Below, one piece after another: positions 41,573-56,082 of a DNA stretch of 64,000 bases. The notes beneath the pieces were generated by a model. That model was not told the origin of the DNA. It searched no databases and saw nothing but the letters and a program-made list of their open reading frames with translations. This stretch comes from Prevotella sp. (GTDB lineage: Bacteria; Bacteroidota; Bacteroidia; Bacteroidales; Bacteroidaceae), in the NCBI GenBank assembly GCA_016291495.1, contig JAEEXI010000001.1:124001-188000 (forward strand), written 5' to 3'. The position numbers were made by a program, and so were the translations under genes. How positions within the stretch are numbered: position 1 is the stretch's first letter; every line of letters starts with the position of its first letter.

Positions 41573-44403
41573 AGTGTGACGTTAATAGTGTTTTTACCTT
41601 TGCTCCAGTAAGGCTGTGCCGAAGGACCGTTGAGGTCGGTCGTGTTCACTTTGTTACGGACGGCAGGGATGACCTTGAGCAAGGCAATACCTGTCTCGGG
41701 GAGGGTGTAGAGCAGATGGTCACGACCGTCACGTGGGGTGTATACTCCTACGTAGCAGTCGCTTGGGTCGATGAACCCAAACTTACCCTCCGTGGTCTCT
41801 ATTTGCATCCAATCGATATTAGCAAAGTAGCCTTTGAACTCAGGATACTCGAATGACTCACCTGGTATGGGGTCGTTGTATTTCGTCTGCCAGAAACCAT
41901 ATTGTGGTCCCTGCAAGCGATTCTGCCAGACACGGTATGGACCTTTTCCTACCCATTGCTTACTCTTAACTTTCGTCTCTGGATAGTCGAAGCAGATACC
42001 TAACAAATCGACGACACCGTTGAAGTAGTAGTCTACCGACATACCAACGCTGCCATCATGGTGGAATATCCAATTCACTTGTTCCAGTGATCCGTGGTTG
42101 TAGTGGGCGTGTAGTACGTTATTGACAAAAGTAAAACCGGCGAAGGTTCCCTGATCGGCATATTCCGTATAGTCGGTCTTCTTCTGGAAAGCCTCTTTGT
42201 CGTCGTGGTTATAGAAACCGTCTTGTGAGCGGTCACTACGTTTGGCGGCAATGAAACGCGGTCCATTTCCAAAGGAAAGGGTACGCCCACTCGTTACAAC
42301 ATGCTGCAGGTATCCGTTTTTTTTCGAGAAAACATATTGTTTGTTTGCAATAGTGATGATCATCTCATTGGCAGTCTCCTCCATTCTGGCTTTTTGTCTG
42401 TCTTGTGGCTCGCCTTTCATAAGAGAACCCAGTTGGAAGAAATTCCACGTAAAGATTTCTTTGCCGTATGGATCGATCGCAGTAATTTGTAATACTTCTC
42501 CAATATCATCTATCGTTTGACCAATGGGTTGGGGCTTATTTACCTGAACAGTCTTTCCAGGCTCTGCATCTGGTACATCTAAAGTTCCCTGTGAAGCAAC
42601 TTTTGTCTGGCTGTTACCATAGGTCGGCATCAACAGATACTTGTAGGTGAAACGGCACTCGCTAAGTCGAGTGAAGTTATAGTGATTTGTTATCGCTAGT
42701 TTGGTGGATGGTAGTATTTCTATCTGTATCGGACTCCACACCTCGCGGATGGTATAGAACGAACCTTCCTTTTCCATATGCGGCCCTACGATACCATCAG
42801 AGCCGAAATTACCCATGCAGTCTACGATATTATTCATATCTGTGCGGACGACGCCCTGGTCCATCAAGTCCCAGAGGAAGCCACCGGCACAACGAGGATT
42901 CGACATCATCAGTTCCCAGTAGTCCTTTAGTCCTGCGCCATGTCCGCCGTCATAAAGACCATGCAGGAATTCGGTAGGCATGAAGATTTCCTTCTGCCGC
43001 ATATAGTCTGCCGTCTCGCCCCACGAGCGATAGTGTTTGGTCTCAAAACCATTGCGGTTTGCCCAGGGGTAGAGTACTACACGCTGTTGAGGGTCGAACT
43101 TCGCAAACACGGGTTCCAGTTCATAATTAAAACCGCCCTCATTGCCATTGCTCCAGAAGATGATGCTGGGGTGGTTGACGTCGCGCGTCACCATCTCCTC
43201 TACAATCTGTGAACCAGTGATGGTCTCATGCGCCCAGTGCCAGCCAGGCTGTTCACATTCCACATAGAGACCCAGCGAGTCACAGGCATCCAGAAACTCT
43301 GGGTCAGCAGGATAGTGGCTTAGGCGGACTGCATTCATGTTCATGCTCTTGATGAGTAGCACGTCCTCAATATTCTTTGCCTTGGAGAGTGTGCGTCCCG
43401 TCTCAGGTCGGAAAGAATGGCGGTTGGCACCCTTGATGATGACCTTCTGACCATTAATAAACACGCCATCCTTCTTGTTACCATTATAAGTGTGGCGATA
43501 CTCAATCGTGCGGAAACCAAACTTCTGTCGTTCCACATGGATGGTCTTGCCTTGTGCATCCTTGAGAGAGAATACTGCTGTATACAGGTTAGGCTGCTCG
43601 GCATTCCATAACTTGGGATTCTTGACACTGAAGTCAACCTTGGCAACATCGCTGACAGTGGTAAAGGACGGGCTGGTAGCAACCGTAGTCCCCTTTGCGT
43701 CGACAATATCGACGTTTACAGAACAGCCGGGAAGGGCACGATTGAGGAATACATCCGCCATGAAGCGACCATCTGCCTTGGCGTTGATGGCTACACGCTG
43801 AATGTTCTGAGCAGGCTTCGAAATGACGAAGACAGGACGCCAGATACCACCGAAGTTCCAGTAGTCGGCTCTGCGCTCAGCGAGGTTCACCTGCGGATTA
43901 GTGCTCTCTTTCAGTACCTCTACTTCCAAACGATTATTCTTAGATCCAAAGAATACACGGTCTGAGACATCTATCGTATGACGGGTAAAGCCACCTTGAT
44001 AGGTACCGTTACCAGCCTTACGACCGTTGATTTGTACACGGATTTCTGTGAAAGCAGCTTCGAACACCAGTTGTATCTGTCGTCCAGCCCATTCCTGAGG
44101 CAGGGAGAACTCTGTCTTGTAGTATCCTTTCTCGTCGGCAATACCCTCGGGTGTTGCCTTTCCGTAGAAGCGCATCCCATATTGATAGGTACCGAAACCT
44201 TGTAATTCCCAACAGGAGGGGACGGCAATCTTCGTCCATTCTCCAGCCTTCCGTCCGTCAGAGCATTTGAAGTCCCATTGTACGGTGTCGTCACATCCTG
44301 TTCCACTTAAATACTGCAGTCGTGTGTTTACATCAACCGACTGTGCCATAATACCCATCTGGCAGGCAGTCAGCATGAGTATGGATAATATATGTCTTTT
44401 CAT
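41560..44403 (-). CDS. Secreted GH2 glycosidase (beta-galactosidase-like)
   Basis: About 947 aa from the ATG at 44403 (MKRHILSILMLTACQMGIMAQ, signal peptide). The track's ATG at 44412 lies in an 18-bp palindrome and adds only MIL. GH2 domains are complete: the sandwich with SCWELQGFGTYQYGMRFYG, the Ig domain, a TIM barrel with acid/base in FWSNGNEGG and nucleophile in MPTEFLHGLYDGG, then DUF4981 and a C-terminal sandwich with the beta-galactosidase small-chain features (WVGKGPYRVWQNRLQGPQYG). It heads the seven-gene minus-strand operon, with GH106 overlapping by 13 bp. BT0983, an RG-II GH2 next to GH139 and GH106 in B. thetaiotaomicron, is an alpha-L-arabinopyranosidase; the similar position makes that a fair guess, and beta-galactosidase is the default. 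Confidence 0.85.
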   Translation of the reverse strand: MKRHILSILMLTACQMGIMAQSVDVNTRLQYLSGTGCDDTVQWDFKCSDGRKAGEWTKIAVPSCWELQGFGTYQYGMRFYGKATPEGIADEKGYYKTEFSLPQEWAGRQIQLVFEAAFTEIRVQINGRKAGNGTYQGGFTRHTIDVSDRVFFGSKNNRLEVEVLKESTNPQVNLAERRADYWNFGGIWRPVFVISKPAQNIQRVAINAKADGRFMADVFLNRALPGCSVNVDIVDAKGTTVATSPSFTTVSDVAKVDFSVKNPKLWNAEQPNLYTAVFSLKDAQGKTIHVERQKFGFRTIEYRHTYNGNKKDGVFINGQKVIIKGANRHSFRPETGRTLSKAKNIEDVLLIKSMNMNAVRLSHYPADPEFLDACDSLGLYVECEQPGWHWAHETITGSQIVEEMVTRDVNHPSIIFWSNGNEGGFNYELEPVFAKFDPQQRVVLYPWANRNGFETKHYRSWGETADYMRQKEIFMPTEFLHGLYDGGHGAGLKDYWELMMSNPRCAGGFLWDLMDQGVVRTDMNNIVDCMGNFGSDGIVGPHMEKEGSFYTIREVWSPIQIEILPSTKLAITNHYNFTRLSECRFTYKYLLMPTYGNSQTKVASQGTLDVPDAEPGKTVQVNKPQPIGQTIDDIGEVLQITAIDPYGKEIFTWNFFQLGSLMKGEPQDRQKARMEETANEMIITIANKQYVFSKKNGYLQHVVTSGRTLSFGNGPRFIAAKRSDRSQDGFYNHDDKEAFQKKTDYTEYADQGTFAGFTFVNNVLHAHYNHGSLEQVNWIFHHDGSVGMSVDYYFNGVVDLLGICFDYPETKVKSKQWVGKGPYRVWQNRLQGPQYGFWQTKYNDPIPGESFEYPEFKGYFANIDWMQIETTEGKFGFIDPSDCYVGVYTPRDGRDHLLYTLPETGIALLKVIPAVRNKVNTTDLNGPSAQPYWSKGKNTINVTLCFE

Positions 44404-44409
44404 AAGAAT

Positions 44410-44427
44410 CATTATTTATAAATAATG
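44410..44427. promoter_or_regulatory. 18-bp perfect palindrome in the divergent GH2/aldolase region
   Basis: CATTATTTATAAATAATG is a perfect inverted repeat beginning 6 bp upstream of the GH2 ATG, in the 107-bp divergent gap. A position next to the start codon is also seen for the palindrome at 6477. I could not fit a full TTTG/TAnnTTTG promoter in this gap on either strand. A regulator site or mRNA 5' hairpin is possible. Confidence 0.4.
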
Positions 44428-44510
44428 ACTCTCTAAGATGGCTTTTGTACCCGATAATCATTACAAAAGACCAGATTCTTCGTCTTAATAGAAAGTTAAC
44501 ACCAAAGAAT

Positions 44511-45443
44511 ATGATAAAAAGTAAACCTTTATGCGGTATTATTCCGCCCTTAGTAACTCCACTGAAGGACAATGAGACACTGGATGTGGAAAGTCTTGAG
44601 AAACTGATAGAGCACCTGATTACTGGTGGTGTTCATGGACTATTTATCCTCGGTACGACAGGTGAGGAGCAGAGTCTCAGTTACGGTGTCCGCCAACAGA
44701 TGATTCGTGAGTCGGCACGTATCAACAACGGTCGTTTGCCCTTGTTGGTATGTGTGACAGATACCAGTATCGTGGAAAGTATCCGTCTTGCACGTGTTGC
44801 TGCTGATTGTGGAGCTGATGGTGTGGTTTCCGCCCCCCCGTATTATTTCGCTACAGGGCAACCGGAACTTGCCCAGTTCTATGAGGAGTTGGTTCCTCAG
44901 TTGCCATTACCTGTTTTCCTGTATAACATGCCGAGTCATGTAAAGGTCAGTTTTGCCCCCGATACCGTTCGTCGTATCGCCCAGAATCCACAGGTCATCG
45001 GTTTCAAGGACTCTTCTGCCAATGCAGTCTATTTCCAGTCTGTGATGTATAAGATGAAGGAACGTCCTGACTTTGCTATGTTGGTAGGTCCTGAGGAGAT
45101 TACAGGAGAGTGTGTGTTGTTGGGAGGTCATGGTGGTATCAATGGTGGTGCCAATATGTTCCCGGAACTCTATGTGGCTATGTATGATGCCGCCGTCCGT
45201 CGTGACATCAAGAGAGTTTTGGAGCTGCAGCAGTTTATCATGCAGATTTCCACCTCAATCTATACCGTGGGCAAACACGGCTCCAGTTACCTGAAGGGAC
45301 TGAAATGTGCACTCTCCCTGTTGGGCATCATCAAGGATGATTTTGTCGCTTCACCATTCTATAAGTTTGAGGAGCCTGAGCGTGAGAAGATCCGTCAGGC
45401 ACTTGCCGCCTTACCAATCAAAGACGGAAAACTATGCATCTGA
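44511..45443 (+). CDS. DapA/NanA-superfamily aldolase, probable 2-keto-3-deoxy sugar acid aldolase
   Basis: 310 aa from the ATG at 44511 (MIKSKPLCGIIPPLVTPL); the track's extra 22 codons upstream are not conserved in the family. It is a class I pyruvate-lyase (beta/alpha)8 barrel with GTTGE, YNMPSH (Tyr138) and GFKDSS (Schiff-base Lys166). There is no signal peptide. Its stop overlaps the start of a sodium symporter (10 bp), so the pair is translationally coupled. Housekeeping dihydrodipicolinate synthase is unlikely with that partner inside a glycan locus. RG-II contains two 2-keto-3-deoxy acids, Kdo (chain C) and Dha (chain D), which aldolases of this superfamily could cleave to pyruvate and an aldehyde. 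That substrate is inference; N-acetylneuraminate is the usual alternative for a NanA-type enzyme. Confidence 0.8.
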   Translation: MIKSKPLCGIIPPLVTPLKDNETLDVESLEKLIEHLITGGVHGLFILGTTGEEQSLSYGVRQQMIRESARINNGRLPLLVCVTDTSIVESIRLARVAADCGADGVVSAPPYYFATGQPELAQFYEELVPQLPLPVFLYNMPSHVKVSFAPDTVRRIAQNPQVIGFKDSSANAVYFQSVMYKMKERPDFAMLVGPEEITGECVLLGGHGGINGGANMFPELYVAMYDAAVRRDIKRVLELQQFIMQISTSIYTVGKHGSSYLKGLKCALSLLGIIKDDFVASPFYKFEEPEREKIRQALAALPIKDGKLCI

Positions 45444-46954
45444 TAGATTTTATCATCTTTATTGTCTTCACACTGGGTGTGGTGGTCTTCGGCTGTTCTT
45501 TCTTTAAGAAGGGAAGCTCCGCTGATGAGTTTACCTCCGCAGGACATTCCATCCCGGGGTGGGTTGTGGGTATGTCTATCTTTGCCACCTATGTGTCGAG
45601 TATCAGTTATATAGGTTATCCGGGTAAGGCATTCGCCTCCAACTGGAATGCCTTTGTCTTCTCCTTGTCCATCCCAATAGCCAGTTATTTTGCTGCCAAG
45701 TACTTTGTTCCTTTCTATCGCCATAGTGGCTCGGTATCTGCCTATACCTTCTTGGAAGAAAAGTTTGGAGCTTGGGCACGTCTCTATGCTTCGGCATGCT
45801 ACCTGCTTACCCAGATTGCCCGTATGGGTAGTATTCTCTACCTGTTGGCCGTCCCTATGTATATCCTGATGGGGTGGAACCTGCATGTGGTGATTATCAC
45901 CACCTCCATCGGTATCATCATCTACTCGATGTTAGGAGGACTGAAGGCGGTTATCTGGGCGGATGCCATTCAGGGTCTTATCCTGATAGGTGGTGCTGTC
46001 TTATGTCTTGGCATCCTGATGTTCTCCATGCCAGAGGGACCGATGCAGACTTTCGAACTCGCCGTCAACTCACCGGAAGGTAATAAGTTCTCGTTGGGAG
46101 CCTTTACGTCTGACCTGACGACCTCCACGTTCTGGGTATGTCTGATCTATGGTGTCTTCATCAATCTGCAGAACTATGGTATCGACCAGAACTACGTACA
46201 ACGCTATCATGCGGCAAAGACCGATAAGGATGCGAAGTTCTCGGCACTCTTTGGAGGTTACCTTTTCATTCCCGTGTCAGCCTTGTTCTTCTTGATAGGC
46301 TCTGCATTGTATTCCTATTATACGGCAGGTGTCGCTGCCTTGCCGGAAGAGATAGCCAATAAACCCGACTATGTGTTTCCTTATTTTATTGTCAATGGTT
46401 TGCCCGTCGGCTTGCGGGGCTTGTTGATTGCCTCTATTTTTGCAGCAGGAATGAGCACGGTGTCTACCAGTGTTACCTCTGCTGCTACCATCATTCTAAC
46501 AGACTACGTCCGTCCTTTCTTCCTAAAAGCCCGCCATGTGGCTGACCGTCTTCGTCACCATGACCCGAATGACCATCACAAGCACCAGAAACTGGAATTG
46601 GCAATCGTCAGACTGAGTAGTTTTGGGGTAGGAATGTTAGGTGCCTTTGTCGCTATTGCGATGCTCTCTGTCGAGAGTATCATTGATGCGTGGTGGACGT
46701 TGTCCAGTATCTTCTCAGGCGGTATGTTGGGACTGTTCCTATTAGGATGCATCCCACAGAAAATCAACCGCTTCGGTGCTTTCCTCGGCTGTGTGGCAGG
46801 TATCCTGGTCATTGCCTGGATATCCCTTGCCTCGATGTGGTCACTGCCTGGTCCACGCCTGCACCCCTATCTAGCCATCGTATTAGGTACTACGGTTATT
46901 TTCTTGGTGGGTTTCCTTGCTACGTGGCTTTATCAAAAAGGCAGGAAGCAATAA
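45434..46954 (+). CDS. Sodium:solute symporter (SSS family), candidate keto-deoxy acid importer
   Basis: 506 aa, about 13 hydrophobic segments starting IDFIIFIVFTLGVVVFG. SSS signatures include SIFATYVSSISYIGYPGKAF and AAGMSTVSTSVTSAATIILTDYVRP. The second half resembles SSS members next to sialic-acid or sugar-acid genes. It begins inside the last codons of the aldolase gene (ATGCATCTGA), so both should be made in step. The pair faces the GH2-GH106 operon divergently and converges with the LacZ-type GH2 operon, only 3 bp apart at the stops. Transport of the aldolase substrate (Kdo, Dha or another sugar acid) is the simplest model. Confidence 0.85.
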   Translation: MHLIDFIIFIVFTLGVVVFGCSFFKKGSSADEFTSAGHSIPGWVVGMSIFATYVSSISYIGYPGKAFASNWNAFVFSLSIPIASYFAAKYFVPFYRHSGSVSAYTFLEEKFGAWARLYASACYLLTQIARMGSILYLLAVPMYILMGWNLHVVIITTSIGIIIYSMLGGLKAVIWADAIQGLILIGGAVLCLGILMFSMPEGPMQTFELAVNSPEGNKFSLGAFTSDLTTSTFWVCLIYGVFINLQNYGIDQNYVQRYHAAKTDKDAKFSALFGGYLFIPVSALFFLIGSALYSYYTAGVAALPEEIANKPDYVFPYFIVNGLPVGLRGLLIASIFAAGMSTVSTSVTSAATIILTDYVRPFFLKARHVADRLRHHDPNDHHKHQKLELAIVRLSSFGVGMLGAFVAIAMLSVESIIDAWWTLSSIFSGGMLGLFLLGCIPQKINRFGAFLGCVAGILVIAWISLASMWSLPGPRLHPYLAIVLGTTVIFLVGFLATWLYQKGRKQ

Positions 46955-46957
46955 GAT

Positions 46958-53469
<6,512 letters not shown>

Positions 53470-53475
53470 ACGTGT

Positions 53476-56082
53476 TTACTTTTGGAATAGCCAATCGACT
53501 TCGCTCGAGGGTCCGTTAAGGCCACAGTCGCGGGGATTGATATCGCTCTGGGTGAAACCTGCCACCATGAGGATACCCTTGGGCAGATGGAGTGTCTGAT
53601 GCCCAGCAGATAGCGTATATTGGTGGATATTTACCTTCGGCATCTGTACGATGCTGATGGCGTTGGTGAGCAGAGGCTCTGCTTGACCGTACTCATTGCC
53701 TGTGGCATCGATTTCCAGTTTCGGAGCCTTAGCCCATTTGGGGTCGTCGTCTTTGAAGAGACCTACGAGTAACTTCACGGGTTTGTCGCTCTCAAATTCG
53801 ATGGTGGTACCTACAATGCGTGTCGTGTCACGATTCAGTACGAGTGCCCGCATGCCGACTAGTTCCGGAGCAACGGAGTCAACAGGAGTGTCAGGACGGT
53901 TCTCGAAGACGATAGCTCCCTTCTTTAATGTTATGAGTTGGGCGTTGGGATTGTAGAGCTTTACTCGTGCGGGAGTGGCAGGCTGTATATTGGCATCTGT
54001 CTGTGCCACTGGGTGCTTCAGTTTCTCAATATTTGTTTTTAAGGCATCCAGTTCATCCTGATAGACGACAGCCAGTTCGCTCCACGTCTTCATCTTACCA
54101 TCATCGCCTCCGACAGGAATGCGACGCTGGGCAGTCTGCATGGAATTGGCATAGAGGTAGGTCAAGTCTGTGATTTGAGCCAATTGTTGCCATGCTGCCA
54201 CGCTCATTTCTAATAGCGGAACAGCACGGTCGAGCCAGTTGATGTCCTTTGACCATTTGTAGTTCAACACCTGCTGTGCAGCCAATACTTTATAATAAAA
54301 GGATTGGGCAAATAATCGGTAACATTGCAAATCTATACCCAGACGCTGGAATTCTTCTTGGTGACGAGTAGGAAGGGAAGCAACTTTTGAGATTGCTGAA
54401 CATGCCAGTTCAGCATGGGTGACACATTGCATGGCAATGTCCAAGGGCAGTTCGCCTACATGCTGTTCGTGTTTCCATTCTTTTTCAACATACTCGATGA
54501 GTTTCTCACCTTGAGGTCCGCAGCTCTCGTAGAAGCCTGGATAGATGGTATACTTATAAGGATTCACCAGTTCACCCATTGTCATACCCAAGAGCAACGT
54601 CTGACGATTACCTTCCGTAATACCGAAGCGACGGAGTAGTTTGGGGGCAATCTCGCCCGACTCATCGTAGGCATTCAACAGATGCTCTGCGGCCTCCTTG
54701 CTGATGCCATAATAATCAGCCAACAGCCGTTTCCAGTATGCTTTGTCATCGCCACGCTGGTCACTCCACGCATAGCGGCCCCATGCCTTATACCACATCC
54801 AGTCGCGGTCAATCTGTAACAAGCGTTCTCCGTTGGGTAACTTATCTGCTGTATAGGGCCAGTCCCAATAGGAGGCCTGTGGATAGAGATGCAGTCCCTT
54901 CGAATGATGCACACGATGCATCGCCTGGACGGCTTTCTGGGTAAAGGCTGGTGATGACCACCGCCACGGCTCCAGGTTGGCGAGGATATGTACATTATCG
55001 ATATGGATAGGAGCCGCAGCAGCCAGTTGGCGATGTGTCTCCCCCCAAGGACCGCCCGGCTCATAGGTCGTCAGTGACTCCCCCGTGTATTTGTTCATCG
55101 TGTAGATATTCGGATAGAGTGGGAGAGAGGCTTTCAGTACAGCAGGACCATCGGTGTCGTGGTTGCGAAGGATGATAGGAGGCATGTCCGAACGCCCAGA
55201 TGCTTTCAGACCGTCTTTGATACCGGGAATCACCGTTCCCGTCATCCACTTGATGTCGTTGTCGATACCAGACATCGCCTCACCGAGACATACTAGAAAT
55301 CCCACCTTGGGGTATTTCTCGATGAAGGCGGCTATAGACTTACGGGTGTAGTCGGCAATCAATGGGGTGATAGGACGGTTACGATCCTGTGTCTTCAATC
55401 CGTAGTGGTCTGCAAAGGGCTTGCTGAGGATGATGTTATAGAACATCTGGATGACACGAATACCGCGACGATCTGCCTCGTCAACGAGAAATCCGAATAT
55501 CTCCTGGTTCTTCTGCATCGTCTCGTCATCCACCTCTGGCGCAAAGGGATAGTCTTTGAGTTTTACCAAGGAGGCGAAGGGATGACCATTCCAGAGATAG
55601 ACAGTATTCATATTGTTCTCCGCGAGTAGATCCAGATATTTAATCCACAAAGCCTTGTCATAGAACCAAGGGAAGTTCTCAGGGGTATAGGGATATTCGT
55701 AGACACGATGACCAGGCAGATAAACAGTCTTCTGCAGTCCTACACAGGCACCTCGTAGTTTCATCTGAGGCACCTCACTCTGTGTGGTCAGGTCGCTAAG
55801 TGTGGGGTCTTCTCGTAATAGTTCCAATAATTTGTTGACTCCATAAATCGTACCAGCACCATCGTTACCGATAACACGGACATGCTTGTCTTTCTTGAGA
55901 AGTGTGAATCCTTCTGCCTCACCGTTGTTAGCTACTTCAACAGATACATTGAACTGACCTTCCTTGCCTGTCAACAGACTGGCAGCATAGTTGGTCTGCG
56001 GACTCACGTTCTTGACTTTTACCTTTGCATGGATAAATGGTGTATTCAACAAACACAGTGCGAATATCAGTTTCTTGATCAT
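53476..56082 (-). CDS. GH138-like alpha-galacturonidase (GH67/GH115-type barrel)
   Basis: 868 aa with signal peptide (MIKKLIFALCLLNTPFIHA). Residues about 20-100 form an N-terminal sandwich with GNDGAGTIYGVNKLLELL, a pattern shared by GH67, GH20 and GH115 enzymes. Residues about 105-480 form a TIM barrel (NMNTVYLWNGHPF, RGIRVIQMFYNIILS, FLVCLGEAMSG), then a helical region and a C-terminal sandwich (LKKGAIVFENRPDTP, PKGILMVAGFTQSDINPRDCG). It immediately follows the TIM/GH127/GH141/GH78 genes and precedes the GH137-GH2 fusion (6-bp gap). In B. thetaiotaomicron the RG-II alpha-galacturonidase GH138 (BT0997) sits next to BT0996. The GH138 call depends on that neighbourhood and fold; an alpha-glucuronidase-like activity is the alternative. 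Confidence 0.68.
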   Translation of the reverse strand: MIKKLIFALCLLNTPFIHAKVKVKNVSPQTNYAASLLTGKEGQFNVSVEVANNGEAEGFTLLKKDKHVRVIGNDGAGTIYGVNKLLELLREDPTLSDLTTQSEVPQMKLRGACVGLQKTVYLPGHRVYEYPYTPENFPWFYDKALWIKYLDLLAENNMNTVYLWNGHPFASLVKLKDYPFAPEVDDETMQKNQEIFGFLVDEADRRGIRVIQMFYNIILSKPFADHYGLKTQDRNRPITPLIADYTRKSIAAFIEKYPKVGFLVCLGEAMSGIDNDIKWMTGTVIPGIKDGLKASGRSDMPPIILRNHDTDGPAVLKASLPLYPNIYTMNKYTGESLTTYEPGGPWGETHRQLAAAAPIHIDNVHILANLEPWRWSSPAFTQKAVQAMHRVHHSKGLHLYPQASYWDWPYTADKLPNGERLLQIDRDWMWYKAWGRYAWSDQRGDDKAYWKRLLADYYGISKEAAEHLLNAYDESGEIAPKLLRRFGITEGNRQTLLLGMTMGELVNPYKYTIYPGFYESCGPQGEKLIEYVEKEWKHEQHVGELPLDIAMQCVTHAELACSAISKVASLPTRHQEEFQRLGIDLQCYRLFAQSFYYKVLAAQQVLNYKWSKDINWLDRAVPLLEMSVAAWQQLAQITDLTYLYANSMQTAQRRIPVGGDDGKMKTWSELAVVYQDELDALKTNIEKLKHPVAQTDANIQPATPARVKLYNPNAQLITLKKGAIVFENRPDTPVDSVAPELVGMRALVLNRDTTRIVGTTIEFESDKPVKLLVGLFKDDDPKWAKAPKLEIDATGNEYGQAEPLLTNAISIVQMPKVNIHQYTLSAGHQTLHLPKGILMVAGFTQSDINPRDCGLNGPSSEVDWLFQK

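Noticed and set aside
44445-44510. 22-codon N-terminal extension of the DapA-like aldolase
   Set aside because: Family N-terminus begins at MIKSKPLCGIIPP; the extension is intergenic sequence.
46955-46957. Terminator between the convergent SSS and LacZ-type GH2 stops
   Set aside because: Only three bases separate the stops and no hairpin with a T run was found there.
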